Source: Setoptus koraiensis
Lineage: Eukaryota > Arthropoda
Reading direction: 5' to 3'
Assembly: GCA_048013815.1 (NCBI GenBank)
Contig: CM106585.1
Coordinates: 11,036,001 to 11,100,000, forward strand
DNA: 64,000 nucleotides
Both the position numbers and the translations under genes were made by a program. Every line of letters begins with the position of its first letter. The stretch's first letter is position 1. The notes below the pieces were generated by a model. The model worked only from the letters and a program-made list of their open reading frames with translations, did not search any database and had not been told where the DNA came from. This document shows, in pieces, positions 14,533-25,164 of this stretch.

Positions 14533-16204
14533 CGTGTCGTTCGCCAATATGTTGACGATAATAGACGATGGGCCAAGTCCAAGTGCAATTATTATTCCGC
14601 CGTTTGATTTCATACGCACCGGCGGACTGAAAGTCAGGGCGACATTCCGCACATGAGGCGCTAACTGTGCACACTGGCCCGCAGCTATTGCTGTCATAAT
14701 AACTTATTTTTTCCGATCATTACAGAGCTCTCTAGGTTGCCTGCCCAACTCACGATTGCAACTACAATTGCTCTCGATCGCTTTCCAACGGACTCCACAC
14801 TCAAACACTATTTTGGTGCCAGTCCATTCGATTGGCTTTGGTTCCTCAGTGTGATTGTTGTTTCTGTAGAGAGCATCGACGAAAAATTTCTATTTTCTGA
14901 AATGTAGCTTCTCTGCAAATTTCGGCGAAAAACAGTTCTTCTCGGTTGTGTCAACCAGAAAACGAGCCTAACCATGTCCTGATGGCACTTCTATTTGAAT
15001 CAGTGACTATGTTTGGACAAAGCAGACAAGTGACATTGTTCCCGATTCATCAATTAGGATTATTTGTGTTTTTCCGAGAAAAAAACAACAACAACAAACA
15101 CCCAGAATAACTCACCGCTACCACAAAGAGTTTAAAAGTTGCATAACAAATAAACTACGCCATTCAAATTAGAGCTAAATCTATCTAGATACGAGAGCTG
15201 GCCGACGATCCGGGCGAAAACAGTGTACGATGAGTCGAGACAGCAAACTCGCTGGTTTAATCTACTCAAAGTCGGTTCTCGTGACATTCAGACGTCAGAT
15301 TTTTCGTTTTTTTCAGTTTTCGCCAGTCTAAATCTCTTGTTCAGATCATTTTAAATAACTTCGGATCATTTCGAATAATTTCGGATCGCTTTTCGGTTTT
15401 TTCGGATTATGAGATTCGAAAAATGATGGACTGGCGTTCTTCATCGAGATCTAAATGGGAACTCACAATCATACTAAAGAACCGGATAAAGTTATCGATA
15501 AGAGTTCATGAAAAATACCTTCTCTCTAGGTTTTCACAACAGATTCAGTGTTTTCGGTGGGAACAAATGAGCCTCAAAAGACTTATACTAGACAGGTTTG
15601 TCCTGACTTGTATAGACTTTCAACGTTAATACTCTATCGAAAGAACTTTTTTCGGAAGCGATTCTGTTGTACCTAACGATGAAGAAGTGTTTGTGGTGTG
15701 ATTTGTCGTCTGTGTCGCGAAAAAAATGGACGAAAATAGTAATTGGATTCAGCTATGTATGGTTGATGTGCAACTATCAATCAATTTACCAATGCTTCAG
15801 TTGGCAGCTTGAAAGAAGCGGTTTCCTGGTTTGTCTTGCTAAAAAAATAAGCCGCTTGGTTGGTGGCCATTCTGGCCAATAATTGAACTGAACTGAATAA
15901 AGCGACAACAATTACCTCGGGATTTTTCTCCCCCCCCCCCCGACTCTCTCTCTAGATGGGCACCCCTCGATTTTTGCGCACAACCTCTGCACCAGCAAGC
16001 ACTGTCTACTACTAATAATAAACCCCAACTACACACTTAACTATATCTGTTATATATTAGATGTTGCACCTCTGCTAATTCTCTCTTTTATCCCTGTCTC
16101 TCTTTTTATACACTCTCACTACTCTGCTCTCATGTTCGATGCGCTTGTATTTTCAACGCGAAATTGAATTATTATGATTTGATTTATTGTCGTCATACAA
16201 CAAT

Positions 16205-16240
<36 letters not shown>

Positions 16241-19200
16241 ACCGCACTCTTGCACAGGGTATTCCACAAGATATTGTTTGGCACTAGGCCGTCGAAATAC
16301 ACCACAACTAGACAGCAGCAATTGGCTTTGAATCATCGCAATCAGATGTTCAATAGTCAACAATCGTCTACTTCGTCATTCGTTAATTCTCAGCACAACG
16401 TTATCAACCATCAACAACTTCAGCAACAAACTACCAACAACTCTGGCAGCCTCGAATCGTCCACAACAACTACAACCACTAAAAGTACCTCAATTACAGA
16501 GAACAACCAGCAGCAACAGCAGCAGCCAATTATGAGCCAGCGAGCAACAAGCGGTAGCAGTGGCAGGGGTAGCGGAAGTGGAATTTTGGGTACTTTCAGG
16601 GGTGATTCGTTGTCCAGAAACTCTACACTTACAAATATAACAATGGGCCAGACAGCGACAACAACAACAACTACTCCATCGGCGGCGCAAATGGCACCCT
16701 ACCTGAATCATCGTCAGCAGCAGCCCAATGCGGGATCTCTGGCTGCCAAACGTCAGTCGAAGCTTGACAAAGCGAGCACAATCAAAGGTTCCCAGCAAGG
16801 TAGCACCGAATCAGCTACACCTGGTGGCGGCCGATTGCGTCTCTTTTCGAAACGTGCCTCAGAACCCTCCATCAAACACAATCAGTTGCCTCATTTGGGC
16901 GCGAATCAAGCCTCGTCGAATCTAGATAAGACTGTAAGTGCCCCTACTTTCTAGTAACACAACAATCTCCACGAGCATTTATATAGACATCTATAAATTA
17001 TAAATTAATTCTCATTATACTTTACATCTTTTTATCTACTCTACCCTCTTTGCTGATATGCTTTCGCACGCAATCAACAATCAATCGAACTCGATATTTC
17101 AAATAACGAAACATACAAACATCTTGTTGTGATGCATCTTTGGCGCACAAAAAAAAATCCCAACTCAACGATCATCTATTTTCGTATGTGAACCACCTTG
17201 CAATTACGCGATTGCCAACCAACAGTGGTGGTCGCAAACCAATACCACCATGATAATCGAAGAATTTGAACCCGATGTATTCCGTCAACTTATAGAGTAT
17301 ATTCACACTGGATGCGTTTTGTTGCAAGCACGTACCCTTCTAGGTGAGTTGGCATACATGTACATTATAACCATCAATTAATGGAAATTTTCCGAAGCGA
17401 ACTCTTCAAACTCGCCACTGACCCCAGTTGCCTCCATTGAGCAGAAAAGCCCATATAATACAAATAATGCTGAATTAGCATTTAAAACCGGCACGCTCAC
17501 TATTAGTATAGAATAGATAATCAAATAGAGAATCGTATCGAAACAGTTGAATCGATTCCGAAATCTATTTATTTGACTATTCACCACTGATCATGTCCTC
17601 TGATTATATTTTTCAAATGAAATCAGGTTTATTGAATGCCGCTGATTATTACGGTCTGGAGCAGCTTAGGAAGGCATGTTTGCGTTTCGTCACATGCTGC
17701 ATCAATGTCGATACAGGTAAGTGACGCTTGATTGCACACTAATCAATGTACTCGACTAGCAACTAATGTTAATGCCAATCTATTATTTTCATCTGTTGCT
17801 AATGTGTCTTATCTCGCTGTTTTATCTAACAGTTTGCAGTTTGTTATCAACGGCAGAACGTTACATACAATACAAATGCACCAAATCAATTGTACAGAAG
17901 GTAAGCGACTACCACTTCCGCGTTTCGGCAATTCGATCAATATCAGAGATATGACGTAATTATTGATTGCCATCATATTGCCATCATGTGCAATGTTCAG
18001 CAAATAATAACTGTCTCTTCTTCTTTGGTCATATATTTCTCCATGTGTCCTATCTTGCAATCATTACCCGTTATTCACCCCTGACTGTGCGATATGTATA
18101 GGTGCTTGAATTTGTGGATAGTCATGCGAACGAAGTGTTCAAATTGAACGCATTCGGCCTATTGCCCGACCACGTGGTTAGACTGATTTTGGCGAGAGAG
18201 AGCCTGAAAGCGGATGAGCTCATCAAATTCAATGGAGTTCTCACATGGTGCGAGCACTACTGTCGCCAGTATGAATTGACGGACATGGCAGATATCATGT
18301 CAAACTTTTTAGAATTTATTGAATTTCACAAAATTCCCACCTCCGTTCTTGTCAAAGAGATCTATCCCACCGGCCTGGTACCGGATCGCATCTTTTTGAG
18401 CGCGCTCGCCTACCAGGTACGTAATCATGTCAATATTATTAGAAAAAACCATACCTTATGAAGACTCAAACACAGACTGACTGATCGATTCATTTTCTAT
18501 CCAAAGGCGGATCCGTCAAACTTCGAAGCGCCACCTACGAGAAATCGTCGCATGACCCTGCCTAATCCAATAAGTTACAAGGACACGACAGGAGCATCCC
18601 GAATGGACGATGATAACGAGCTCGACTTTGAGCGTGATATTGGCCATGGTGGTCGAACTTCCGCTGCTGGATCAGCACTTCTGTTGTTGCCTAAGAAGGC
18701 CTCTTCCTCGCACGGAGTCAATCCGGTCAATTCAAGCGGAAGTCCATGCCCCTCGAGTGCGGGTACAACCGGATCTTACAGATATTCGCCAATATCTCAG
18801 AGTGGTGCCTATCTTTCGCACAATACCTACAATCACCAATCGTCTTTGCAACAACAGCAGCAGCAACAGCAACAGATTAAGACATCCAAAGGAAGTAAGA
18901 AGAAAATGTTTACAAAAATCAAACAGAGCAAGAGTATATCTAGCGCGGCCCAAATACAATCGTTTCGCGCTGTCTCTAACAGATCGGATGGTCAAATGAT
19001 GTTAGCACAAATACAAGAGCAACTGCAGTCCACTAATGTTTCTTCTGCAATGACCAACAATCAACAATCTAGCCCAGCCGATCAGCAACAACAACAACAA
19101 CAGCAGCAGGAGCCACAGGAGGCACAACCGCAAGCATCGGGCACCCGAAAAAGTTTGAGGGATTTCAGGAATATATCAATTAGGTTATTTAGCAAAGATA

Positions 19201-19262
19201 AATCACAGAGACGACAATTTAAACGTAGCGAGACTGTTATCGAGCAACGTAAACCGCGCTAA
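8308..19262 (+). CDS. gprs: Serine-enriched protein (BTB-BACK protein), gprs orthologue, seven exons
   Basis: Exons deduced from GT-AG signals and phase: 8308-13496, 16258-16933, 17226-17343, 17627-17716, 17833-17900, 18102-18416, 18507-19262; 2403 aa. An in-frame TGA sits directly before the ATG. Residues 1-1690 are Gln/Ser/Asn/Thr-rich low complexity, with a polyglutamine tract near residues 668-703 and poly-Asn runs. BTB begins near residue 1695 (FLASLPELCDITFLVG), continues into exon 2 (VFHKILFG), is interrupted by a Q/S/T-rich insert, and resumes at IIEEFEPDVFRQLIEYIHTG; BACK follows in exons 5-6. This matches the architecture of insect gprs, including the insert, which ends in a KRASEPS-type motif. 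BTB-BACK proteins are commonly Cullin-3 adaptors or scaffolds; the role of gprs is not well known. The last exon (18507-19262) is Ser/Gln-rich and ends in a basic stretch. An AATAAA lies at 19419. The gene's 3' end is duplicated at 24489-25095. Confidence 0.92.
10309..10413 (+). repeat. CAA/CAG repeat encoding polyglutamine in gprs
   Basis: An almost uninterrupted mix of CAA and CAG codons, broken by a single CTA, encodes about 34 residues in exon 1 of gprs. CAA interruption of CAG is typical of arthropod opa-type repeats. Length is probably polymorphic. Confidence 0.9.
13497..16257 (+). other. gprs intron 1 (2.76 kb)
   Basis: It starts with GTAAGT after the exon word CGAAGCAG and ends TTGCACAG. 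The split Arg codon (AG/G) restores the BTB reading frame (SR-R-VFHKI). It holds a (CT)n tract at about 14502-14532, a C10 run near 15931, and a (CAA)n tract at 16198-16239 just before the acceptor. No independent gene was recognised. Confidence 0.85.
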
Positions 19263-19768
19263 CACGCTTCAGTTGATTTAGGATGTTTGCGAAGGAATTA
19301 TTCATACATTGCTCATAATTCGTGTGATATTGTTGATATGTTTATCAGTGGTCGAAATATAACTATATCGGTATATCCAGGCCGATTGTATTTGTATAAA
19401 TAATTTGCGCACACTGTGAATAAACCGTCACCGCCTCTTGTCTCTTGTACCGTCACCATGGATCAATGACGATCGTCATCGTTGGAGATATTTTTGCCTA
19501 ACAAAGGGGGATAAATATTGGTTTGGCCATCCGCGATAATAATTGTTGTCTCTTGTTGTGACACTGTTAACAGTTAGTCAAACACCTTATCATTATTGAG
19601 TTATCCAAATATCCGATAGTTATCCAATTTGACAGTCGCACACGATATGACTGCCGAAATACAGTCATGTTTGAGCCAAACAAAATAAAGATAGAAAAGC
19701 ATTGAATTCGAGCCATTTCAGAATCTCTCTATTCGCTACACTTCAATATATTTATTTAACTTATAAAT
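19162..19768. repeat. Segmental repeat copy 1: gprs 3' end and 3' flank
   Basis: The last 101 bp of gprs exon 7 plus about 500 bp downstream. It aligns without gaps to 24489-25095, with about ten substitutions seen by eye. The distal portion is also present, more diverged, at about 40645-40881. Confidence 0.95.
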
Positions 19769-20193
19769 TTCGTTTCTAGCAACAACTCTGAAATGTTTTA
19801 TGCGACAATTTTCCATCCCTTCATGTAGAACTTACGGAAAAACTGGTGGAATATGCGTTCTACCTCTTATTTACCCTGAATTTTTCATTTAATTTCTTCT
19901 TGAGTGCTCCGATGAATTCATCTAAATCTTGATTGGCTGGACACCTTCGGGGATACTTTGGCTCGAAAAGCCCTTCTCCTTGAATAAATCATGTTGAACG
20001 AACATATCAACAGGAATTATTCAAGAAGAAGGGCTTTTCGAACTCATGCGTATGTGCCCTTTCCTCTTATGAGAGATTCTTCGTCGTTTTCTCATTTGTT
20101 ATTGAATGCCAATGAGGAGTTAATCATTTTCTCATTTATAATGATTGACTCATCATTGGCATTTAATGCCAAATAATTAATGAACATAAATTA

Positions 20194-20370
20194 ATTGACT
20201 GTCAGAAAGAGTCGATTGACTGATAAATAATACCATGGCTGATGAAAAAAACCATATTGACCCCTATATGCGATTAAACTTAAAATCGTCACACATATAA
20301 GGGTTGATATCGTATTTTTCATCAGCCATGGTATTATTTATCAGTCAATCGACTCTCTCTGACAGTCAAT
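20194..20370. repeat. Foldback element, 56-bp arms
   Basis: Arms 20194-20249 and 20315-20370 are reverse complements with one evident mismatch. The 65-bp loop itself shows weak inner complementarity. The shape is that of a hairpin MITE. The outer part of the right arm recurs near 22870 within the duplicated flank. Confidence 0.85.
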
Positions 20371-20854
20371 CATAATATAACAGCTCAAAATTACTTTCCG
20401 CAATCAGTTTCTGAGGATCTAGATCACGAGAGCTGACAGTCTCGTGAACAGTCTCTCCCTCTTTTTCTCTACTTATCTTTCTTTACTCGCTAGTTCAGGT
20501 GAACTAGCGAGTCAGCCGACGTTATTCAGATCAGATGAGCTGACGCATAATGAGTGCCGCGCGCGAGAGGCCTCTCTAGTTTTTTTTTGTTATCAGGATA
20601 CAGTAGTCCGCTAATGTGGAATTATATTTTTTTTTATTACATTATATGAGTATGGTCCTGTGTTAACGTTCGATATCGTTGTTCTTTATACATGTCGGTT
20701 GATCCAATCCTGAGTCGTATCCATCAAGTTTACAGCAAGTTTGTCAAACAGTCGAGATATCACTCAAATAGGATAGTCCTAACATCCGAGAGAACAATCA
20801 AGTTTCGCATTATTCATCTTAGGCAATCAAGAGATTTAGAAAAACACTACATGC

Positions 20855-21053
20855 CAAATGCCTGCGAGGAAGAAATCATAATTAATGAGAAAAACCAAAG
20901 ACGATCAAACCGGATTGATCATCAAACAAAAAGGCACATACGGTTTGATATGGCCATACATACGGTATGTGCCTTTTTGTTTGATGATCAATCCGGTTTG
21001 ATCGTCTTTGGTTTTTTTTTCATTAATTATGATTTCTTCCTCGCAGGCATTTG
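20855..21053. repeat. Foldback element, about 88-bp arms
   Basis: Arms 20855-20941 and about 20965-21053 are near-perfect reverse complements, differing mainly in the length of an A/T run; the loop is only about 23 bp. It is absent from the paralogous flank near 24370, which suggests insertion after the duplication. Confidence 0.88.
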
Positions 21054-21192
21054 TCCCGCGCAGTCCTGTTACATTCACTAGGTGAAGTAACAGGACTAAT
21101 GACTGACCGCATGAGCGTTACTCATTGTGCGATGCTGTGATAGAACCATATACCAAAGGAATGGCGGAGGGTAAAGAATCGAAGATAGCTAA

Positions 21193-21255
21193 GATTTCAG
21201 GAATATATCAATTAGGTTATTTAGCAAAGATAAATCGCAGAGACGACAATTTAAA
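21193..21255 (+). pseudogene. Fragment of gprs exon 7
   Basis: 63 bp match the stretch of gprs exon 7 beginning at 19161, then identity stops. This is the shortest of the copies of this segment. Confidence 0.8.
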
Positions 21256-21546
21256 TATCTATCTACTTTGTTTCTAGCAACAACTCTGAAATGTTTCATG
21301 CCACAATTTTCCATCCCTTCATGTAGAACTTACGAAAAAACTGCCTTACGAGAGAAATTTTCAATGATTGTTTACGACAAAATGAGTATTTTTCAGAATA
21401 ATTTTTTTTTTGAATTCCTCGAATGTCGCAACATTTACTGCTCATGTATATCAAGTGATCTACTCATGATCATCAAATGATGATGTGGCAATATAAAAAT
21501 AGAGCCCCGCAAATGTGGCTCTTTGAAACAAAAAATTTCGATCTGG

Positions 21547-21555
21547 TATAAATAG
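21547..21555 (+). promoter_or_regulatory. TATA box of the family A gene
   Basis: TATAAATAG lies 115 bp before the start codon. The surrounding block (about 21275-21590) recurs in front of the family A pseudogene, with TATAAATAG at 29771. The same word, in opposite orientation, precedes the family B gene and its copies. Confidence 0.6.
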
Positions 21556-21661
21556 GGCCGGCGTTTGACTAAATATTGCCATTCGAAAAACTGTGATCAA
21601 GTGAAAACTAATGAACAGTAAGACTTATCAAATCAAATAATTGATATAAACCCAGATCAAC

Positions 21662-22729
21662 ATGTCAGTGCAACAAGTATCATTCCTATTATTGATAGTC
21701 GGAGTCGTTGGTTGTTACGCGGCTGAGCTATGGACATCATCGGAGGCACTTTGCAAGGACAGAGTAAAATCTATCGACTCAGTGTCAAAGTTTATAGAAT
21801 TTGCAGACGAGATGGAGCAAACAACAGAAATAGATGGCGAAGCAACAACCAAGATAATCAACGACTGTTTGAACAGTTATGATGGCGTGAAAGATGTGAG
21901 ACGTGTGAAAGAACTAGTTGAGGAACTGCCGACACTTCATTCTGTGTGCGAGTCCGAACCCATCGATAAACTTTCGCATGTTCAATATAAACTCACCGGC
22001 TACTCCACTCGATCCACTGAAACAAAAAAGAACCATGGATTGCAAGAATTCATGACGAAGATATTCGGTCAGGTTATTCGAATCTGCAAAAGAAACCTGC
22101 AGTCAAAATTCCAGGAGGCCGAAGAGTTAGACGAGGCTGTTAAACAAAGCTTTGATGTTGTGGAAAATGATGAAAGTGTTCGTGAAATAGTCAATCAGTG
22201 TACGGAGGATTTCGAGGAATTGTCAGGAGTCGATTTACCAGAGAAGCTAGTCTCAGACACAACGCTTATATATAACTGCGACAGCGGTGAATTTCCATTG
22301 GATACCGAGGAGCAACGAGAAAAGTTTTTGAATCTGAGGCGATCTTGCAGATTGATTGAAAGTTACGAGCAAAACTCAATCCATCCCATTGAGCATTTAT
22401 CTAACATTGGTTTCACGGCCGGAGGCGTCAACAATGTCACAGACGAAAAATTGAAGAGTAGCCAAGTAGTCCAACGCTGGCTCAAAACTGTACAATATTG
22501 TCGAGCTTCACACTTGACAATACTTCCAAGAGATATTTTTGAAGACGAGGTGTTCAAAAATAGGAACTTACCAGCAAAGAGCTTTAAGGTGGCTGATAAA
22601 TTCAATGACATTGAATCGGATCTTCAATGCAACTACAAACCGACATACTACGGATCGGCCGACCATCAATCCGGAATAAGAGGATGGTTCAAGAAAGGTA
22701 TGAACATGCTGAGAGGTAAGCCCTATTAA
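21662..22729 (+). CDS. Family A secreted protein, 355 aa, unknown function
   Basis: I do not recognise this family. Visible: a signal peptide (about residues 1-20, SFLLLIVGVVGCYA), then an acidic, helical mature protein with no membrane segment. Cysteines recur in a pattern shared with the 39164-40645 paralogue: C-x-x-(R/K)-VK near the N-terminus, a C-L-(N/R)-S motif, S-V-C, a C-K, a C-(R/K)-x-IE, VQ(Y/H)C, and a C-terminal L-x-C followed by G-x-x-x-W. The start is the first ATG, 115 bp after a TATAAATAG box; AATAAA is at 22790. Degenerate relatives lie at 28955-29130, 29918-31528 and 35220-35819. The signal peptide, paired cysteines and rapid duplication fit an extracellular effector, salivary, digestive or reproductive protein, but which one cannot be told from sequence. 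Confidence 0.8.
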   Translation: MSVQQVSFLLLIVGVVGCYAAELWTSSEALCKDRVKSIDSVSKFIEFADEMEQTTEIDGEATTKIINDCLNSYDGVKDVRRVKELVEELPTLHSVCESEPIDKLSHVQYKLTGYSTRSTETKKNHGLQEFMTKIFGQVIRICKRNLQSKFQEAEELDEAVKQSFDVVENDESVREIVNQCTEDFEELSGVDLPEKLVSDTTLIYNCDSGEFPLDTEEQREKFLNLRRSCRLIESYEQNSIHPIEHLSNIGFTAGGVNNVTDEKLKSSQVVQRWLKTVQYCRASHLTILPRDIFEDEVFKNRNLPAKSFKVADKFNDIESDLQCNYKPTYYGSADHQSGIRGWFKKGMNMLRGKPY

Positions 22730-23122
22730 GCGATGATCAGCATGATATGAAGCTCTTGTTCACATGAAGCGTATGATTTGATATGAATGAATAAAAACAG
22801 AGTTTAAGCATTTTCTGAAGGTGTCGTCTGAAGGTGCCGCTGACGTTTACACAAGAAAACGATCGGATTATTTCTCAGTCAATCGACTCTGTCTGACAGT
22901 CAATCGTAATATAACAGCTCAAAAATACCTTCCGCAATCAGTTTCTGAGGATCTAGATCACGAGAGCTGGCAGTCTCGTGAACAGTCTCTCTCTCTCTCT
23001 CCCTCTCTTTCTCTACTTATCTCTCTTTACTCGCTAGTTCAGGTGAACTAGCGAGTCAGCCGACGTTATTCAGATCAGATGAGCTGACACATAATGAGTG
23101 CCGCGCGCGAGAGGCCTCTCTA
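22730..23122. other. Duplicated flank downstream of the family A gene
   Basis: After the AATAAA at 22790, the stretch from about 22865 is a second copy of 20340-20580. It includes the 12-bp-arm palindrome around AACTAGCGAG and a (CT)n run at about 22985. No gene. The maT transposon inserted at its right end. Confidence 0.8.
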
Positions 23123-24362
23123 GTTATGATGCTGAACGTTTTCAATCGTCGATATCTCGTGAGCGGGATACTGTTTTTATTCGAAATTTTCAATCGAGCC
23201 ACCCTTGTTGTAGTATATATAACGCAGTCTCTTTGGCCAGGCCTTGAGAGCATTATCAATGGTTTTCTGGGGAATCTTGCGCCATTCATACTTTAGAGCT
23301 TTTTTAAGCTGTCGCACATCTCTCGGGTTGTGTTGTCTCACTTTCACAAAAAGATACTTCCAGATGCTATAGTCCAATGGGCTAGCATCTGGAGCATTGG
23401 ACAACCATTTCTGCCATGGCAGATAATTGACTCTGTTGGTTTTTAACCAATTCTGGGTCAATTTAGCCTTGTGAGAGGGGGCAGAATCCTGGTGGAAGAT
23501 GTATCTTCCATCAGGGTATAATCTGGGTAAGTCCTTATAAACGAACGGTTTGAGAATTTTTTCTATGTAAAATTGGGCATTTATCTTGCATTTTGGGGGT
23601 ATAAAGATAAGCTTTGACTTGCCTCTACTACTCACGGCGCCCCAAACCATCACCCCAAACTCACCTTGCAAAGGTTTAACATATTTTGGATAGGGGGCTG
23701 GATCTTCTGGATCCTCATAAAAGAAGTCAGTTTGATTGTTGCAATCCCCTAAAATGAACTTTTTTTCATCGCATGTAATCCATGATTTCCACCTTTCACC
23801 TCTCATTTGTAAGTATAGGGGCCAAGATCTTTGGTGCCTCTGAGCCATGGTTTGGGCAGTTAATGCATGTACTCGTCTCTTTTTCTTCTTTTTCAGTTTA
23901 AAAATTTTGTCCCTGTACCAGAGAATACCCTGTCTCGTCAGACCGAATCGCCTAGATAACTCAGATATGGTTTTGGGGTTCTCTCTTTTCAAAAGTTCTT
24001 TGAGGCGCTTTTGTTGATATTTTGTGAGCCTTCTCGGGCGACGCTTTACAACTTTTTTCTCTTCTTTTTGGGGTGTTTTTCCTATTGAATTCTTAATTGC
24101 AGATATAGAACCTTTGGATACAATGAAATTCTCCTCTTTTAACTCTCTCAGAATGATGGAATATGACTTTCTTTCTTTCAAAAGGGCCTCAATTCGGCCC
24201 CTCCAATAAGCAGTGATAACTTGCCGACCCATTATCACAAATGGACAAAATTTGAAACAAAGAGAAGCAACGTGGCTTGCATATTGCATAGCAACAAGAT
24301 GCAACTTGCCGAGTCATCCCATGCTGGAGATATCGACGATTGAAAACGTTCAGCATCATAAC
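23123..24362 (-). mobile_element. Complete maT-type (DD37D) Tc1/mariner transposon
   Basis: About 1.24 kb. The terminal inverted repeats (23123-23158 and 24327-24362, about 36 bp, starting GTTATGATGC) are exact reverse complements over their visible length. TA lies directly left of the element, and TTA on the right, as expected for TA-targeting Tc1/mariner elements with a one-base irregularity. The empty-site relative at about 20570-20590 reads straight from CCTCTCTAG into the T run, so this copy inserted after the flank was duplicated. It encodes one intact transposase on the minus strand. Confidence 0.92.
23177..24232 (-). CDS. maT/DD37D transposase, 351 aa
   Basis: Cut-and-paste transposase of the IS630-Tc1-mariner superfamily. 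The N-terminus has two helix-turn-helix segments (about residues 8-48 and 71-107) joined by a basic KRRPRR linker; a second basic cluster at 112-120 may be the nuclear signal. Catalytic residues: D155 (TCDEKKF), D249 (FHQDSAPSHKA) and D287 (PDASPLDY). There are 37 residues between the second and third, which defines the DD37D (maT) group; the third residue is Asp, not the Glu of Tc1. The chosen ATG gives the usual maT length; an upstream ATG in the same frame near the TIR is possible. No stop or frameshift is seen, so the copy may be active or recently so. Confidence 0.93.
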   Translation of the reverse strand: MGRQVITAYWRGRIEALLKERKSYSIILRELKEENFIVSKGSISAIKNSIGKTPQKEEKKVVKRRPRRLTKYQQKRLKELLKRENPKTISELSRRFGLTRQGILWYRDKIFKLKKKKKRRVHALTAQTMAQRHQRSWPLYLQMRGERWKSWITCDEKKFILGDCNNQTDFFYEDPEDPAPYPKYVKPLQGEFGVMVWGAVSSRGKSKLIFIPPKCKINAQFYIEKILKPFVYKDLPRLYPDGRYIFHQDSAPSHKAKLTQNWLKTNRVNYLPWQKWLSNAPDASPLDYSIWKYLFVKVRQHNPRDVRQLKKALKYEWRKIPQKTIDNALKAWPKRLRYIYYNKGGSIENFE

Positions 24363-24488
24363 TTACAGTTTTTTTTTGTAGTAACAGGACTAATGACTGA
24401 CCGCATGAGCGTTACTCATTGTGCCATGCTGTGATAGAACCATGAACCAAAGGAATAGCGGAGGGTAAAGAAATCGAAGATAGCTTGA

Positions 24489-25095
24489 ATTTCAGGAATA
24501 TATCAATTAGGTTATTTAGCAAAGATAAATCACAGAGACGACAATTTAAACGTAGCGAGACTGTTATCGAGCAACGTAAACCGCGCTAACACGCTTCAGT
24601 TGATTTAGGATGTTTGCGAAGGAATTATTCATACATTGCTCATAATTCGTGTGATATTGTTGATATGTTTATCAGTGGTCGAAATATAACTATATCGGTA
24701 TATCCAGGCCGATTGTATTTGTATAAATAATTTGCGCACACTGTGAATAAACCGTCACCGCCTCTTGTCTCTTGTACCGTCACCATGGATCAGTGACGAT
24801 CGTCATCGTTGGAGATATTTTTGCCTAACAAAGGGGGATAAATATTGGTTCGGCCATCCACGATAATAATTGTTGTCTCTTGTTGTGACACTGTTAACAG
24901 TTAGTCAAGCACCTTATCATTATTGAGTTATCCAAATATCCGATAGTTATCCAATTTAACAGTCGCACACGATGTGACTGCCGAAATACAGCCATGTCTG
25001 AGCCGAACAAAATAAAGATAGAAAAGCATTGAATTCGAGCCATTTCAGAATCTCTCTATTCGCTACACTTCAATTTATTTATTTAACTTATAAAT
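24489..25095 (+). pseudogene. Duplicated 3' end of gprs with its 3' flank
   Basis: 607 bp collinear and gap-free with 19162-19768: the final part of gprs exon 7, its TAA, and the AATAAA-bearing downstream region. About ten substitutions are visible, so divergence is near 2%. The rest of the gene is missing, so it cannot encode gprs. It lies next to the family B gene, and a third partial copy (about 40645-40881) also abuts a family B relative, so the two travelled together. Confidence 0.93.
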
Positions 25096-25164
25096 ACGGT
25101 CACGAGATGATGCAGACATTGTGTTTCGTTCACCGATTATTATTTGCTGTTGGAATTGCTAAAT

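Larger units (their letters stand above)
19263..21546. other. Repeat-rich region between gprs and the family A gene
   Basis: No convincing gene. It contains the gprs 3' flank, a 75-bp dispersed unit at about 19777 (also at 21275 and 26456), two long foldback elements, a perfect short palindrome at 20507-20532 (also at about 23030-23055), and a gprs exon-7 scrap at 21193-21255. Segment 20340-20580 recurs at about 22865-23122, and 21075-21255 recurs at about 24378-24553, so this region was duplicated around the family A gene. Confidence 0.75.

Noticed and set aside
16198-16257. Asn-rich frame reading into gprs exon 2 from a TTG codon
   Set aside because: The Asn run is the intronic (CAA)n tract; the BTB frame is restored only by the acceptor at 16257/16258.
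24233-24304. Upstream in-frame extension of the maT transposase to a TTG
   Set aside because: It runs towards the terminal inverted repeat and has no transposase similarity; the ATG at 24232 gives the normal family length.
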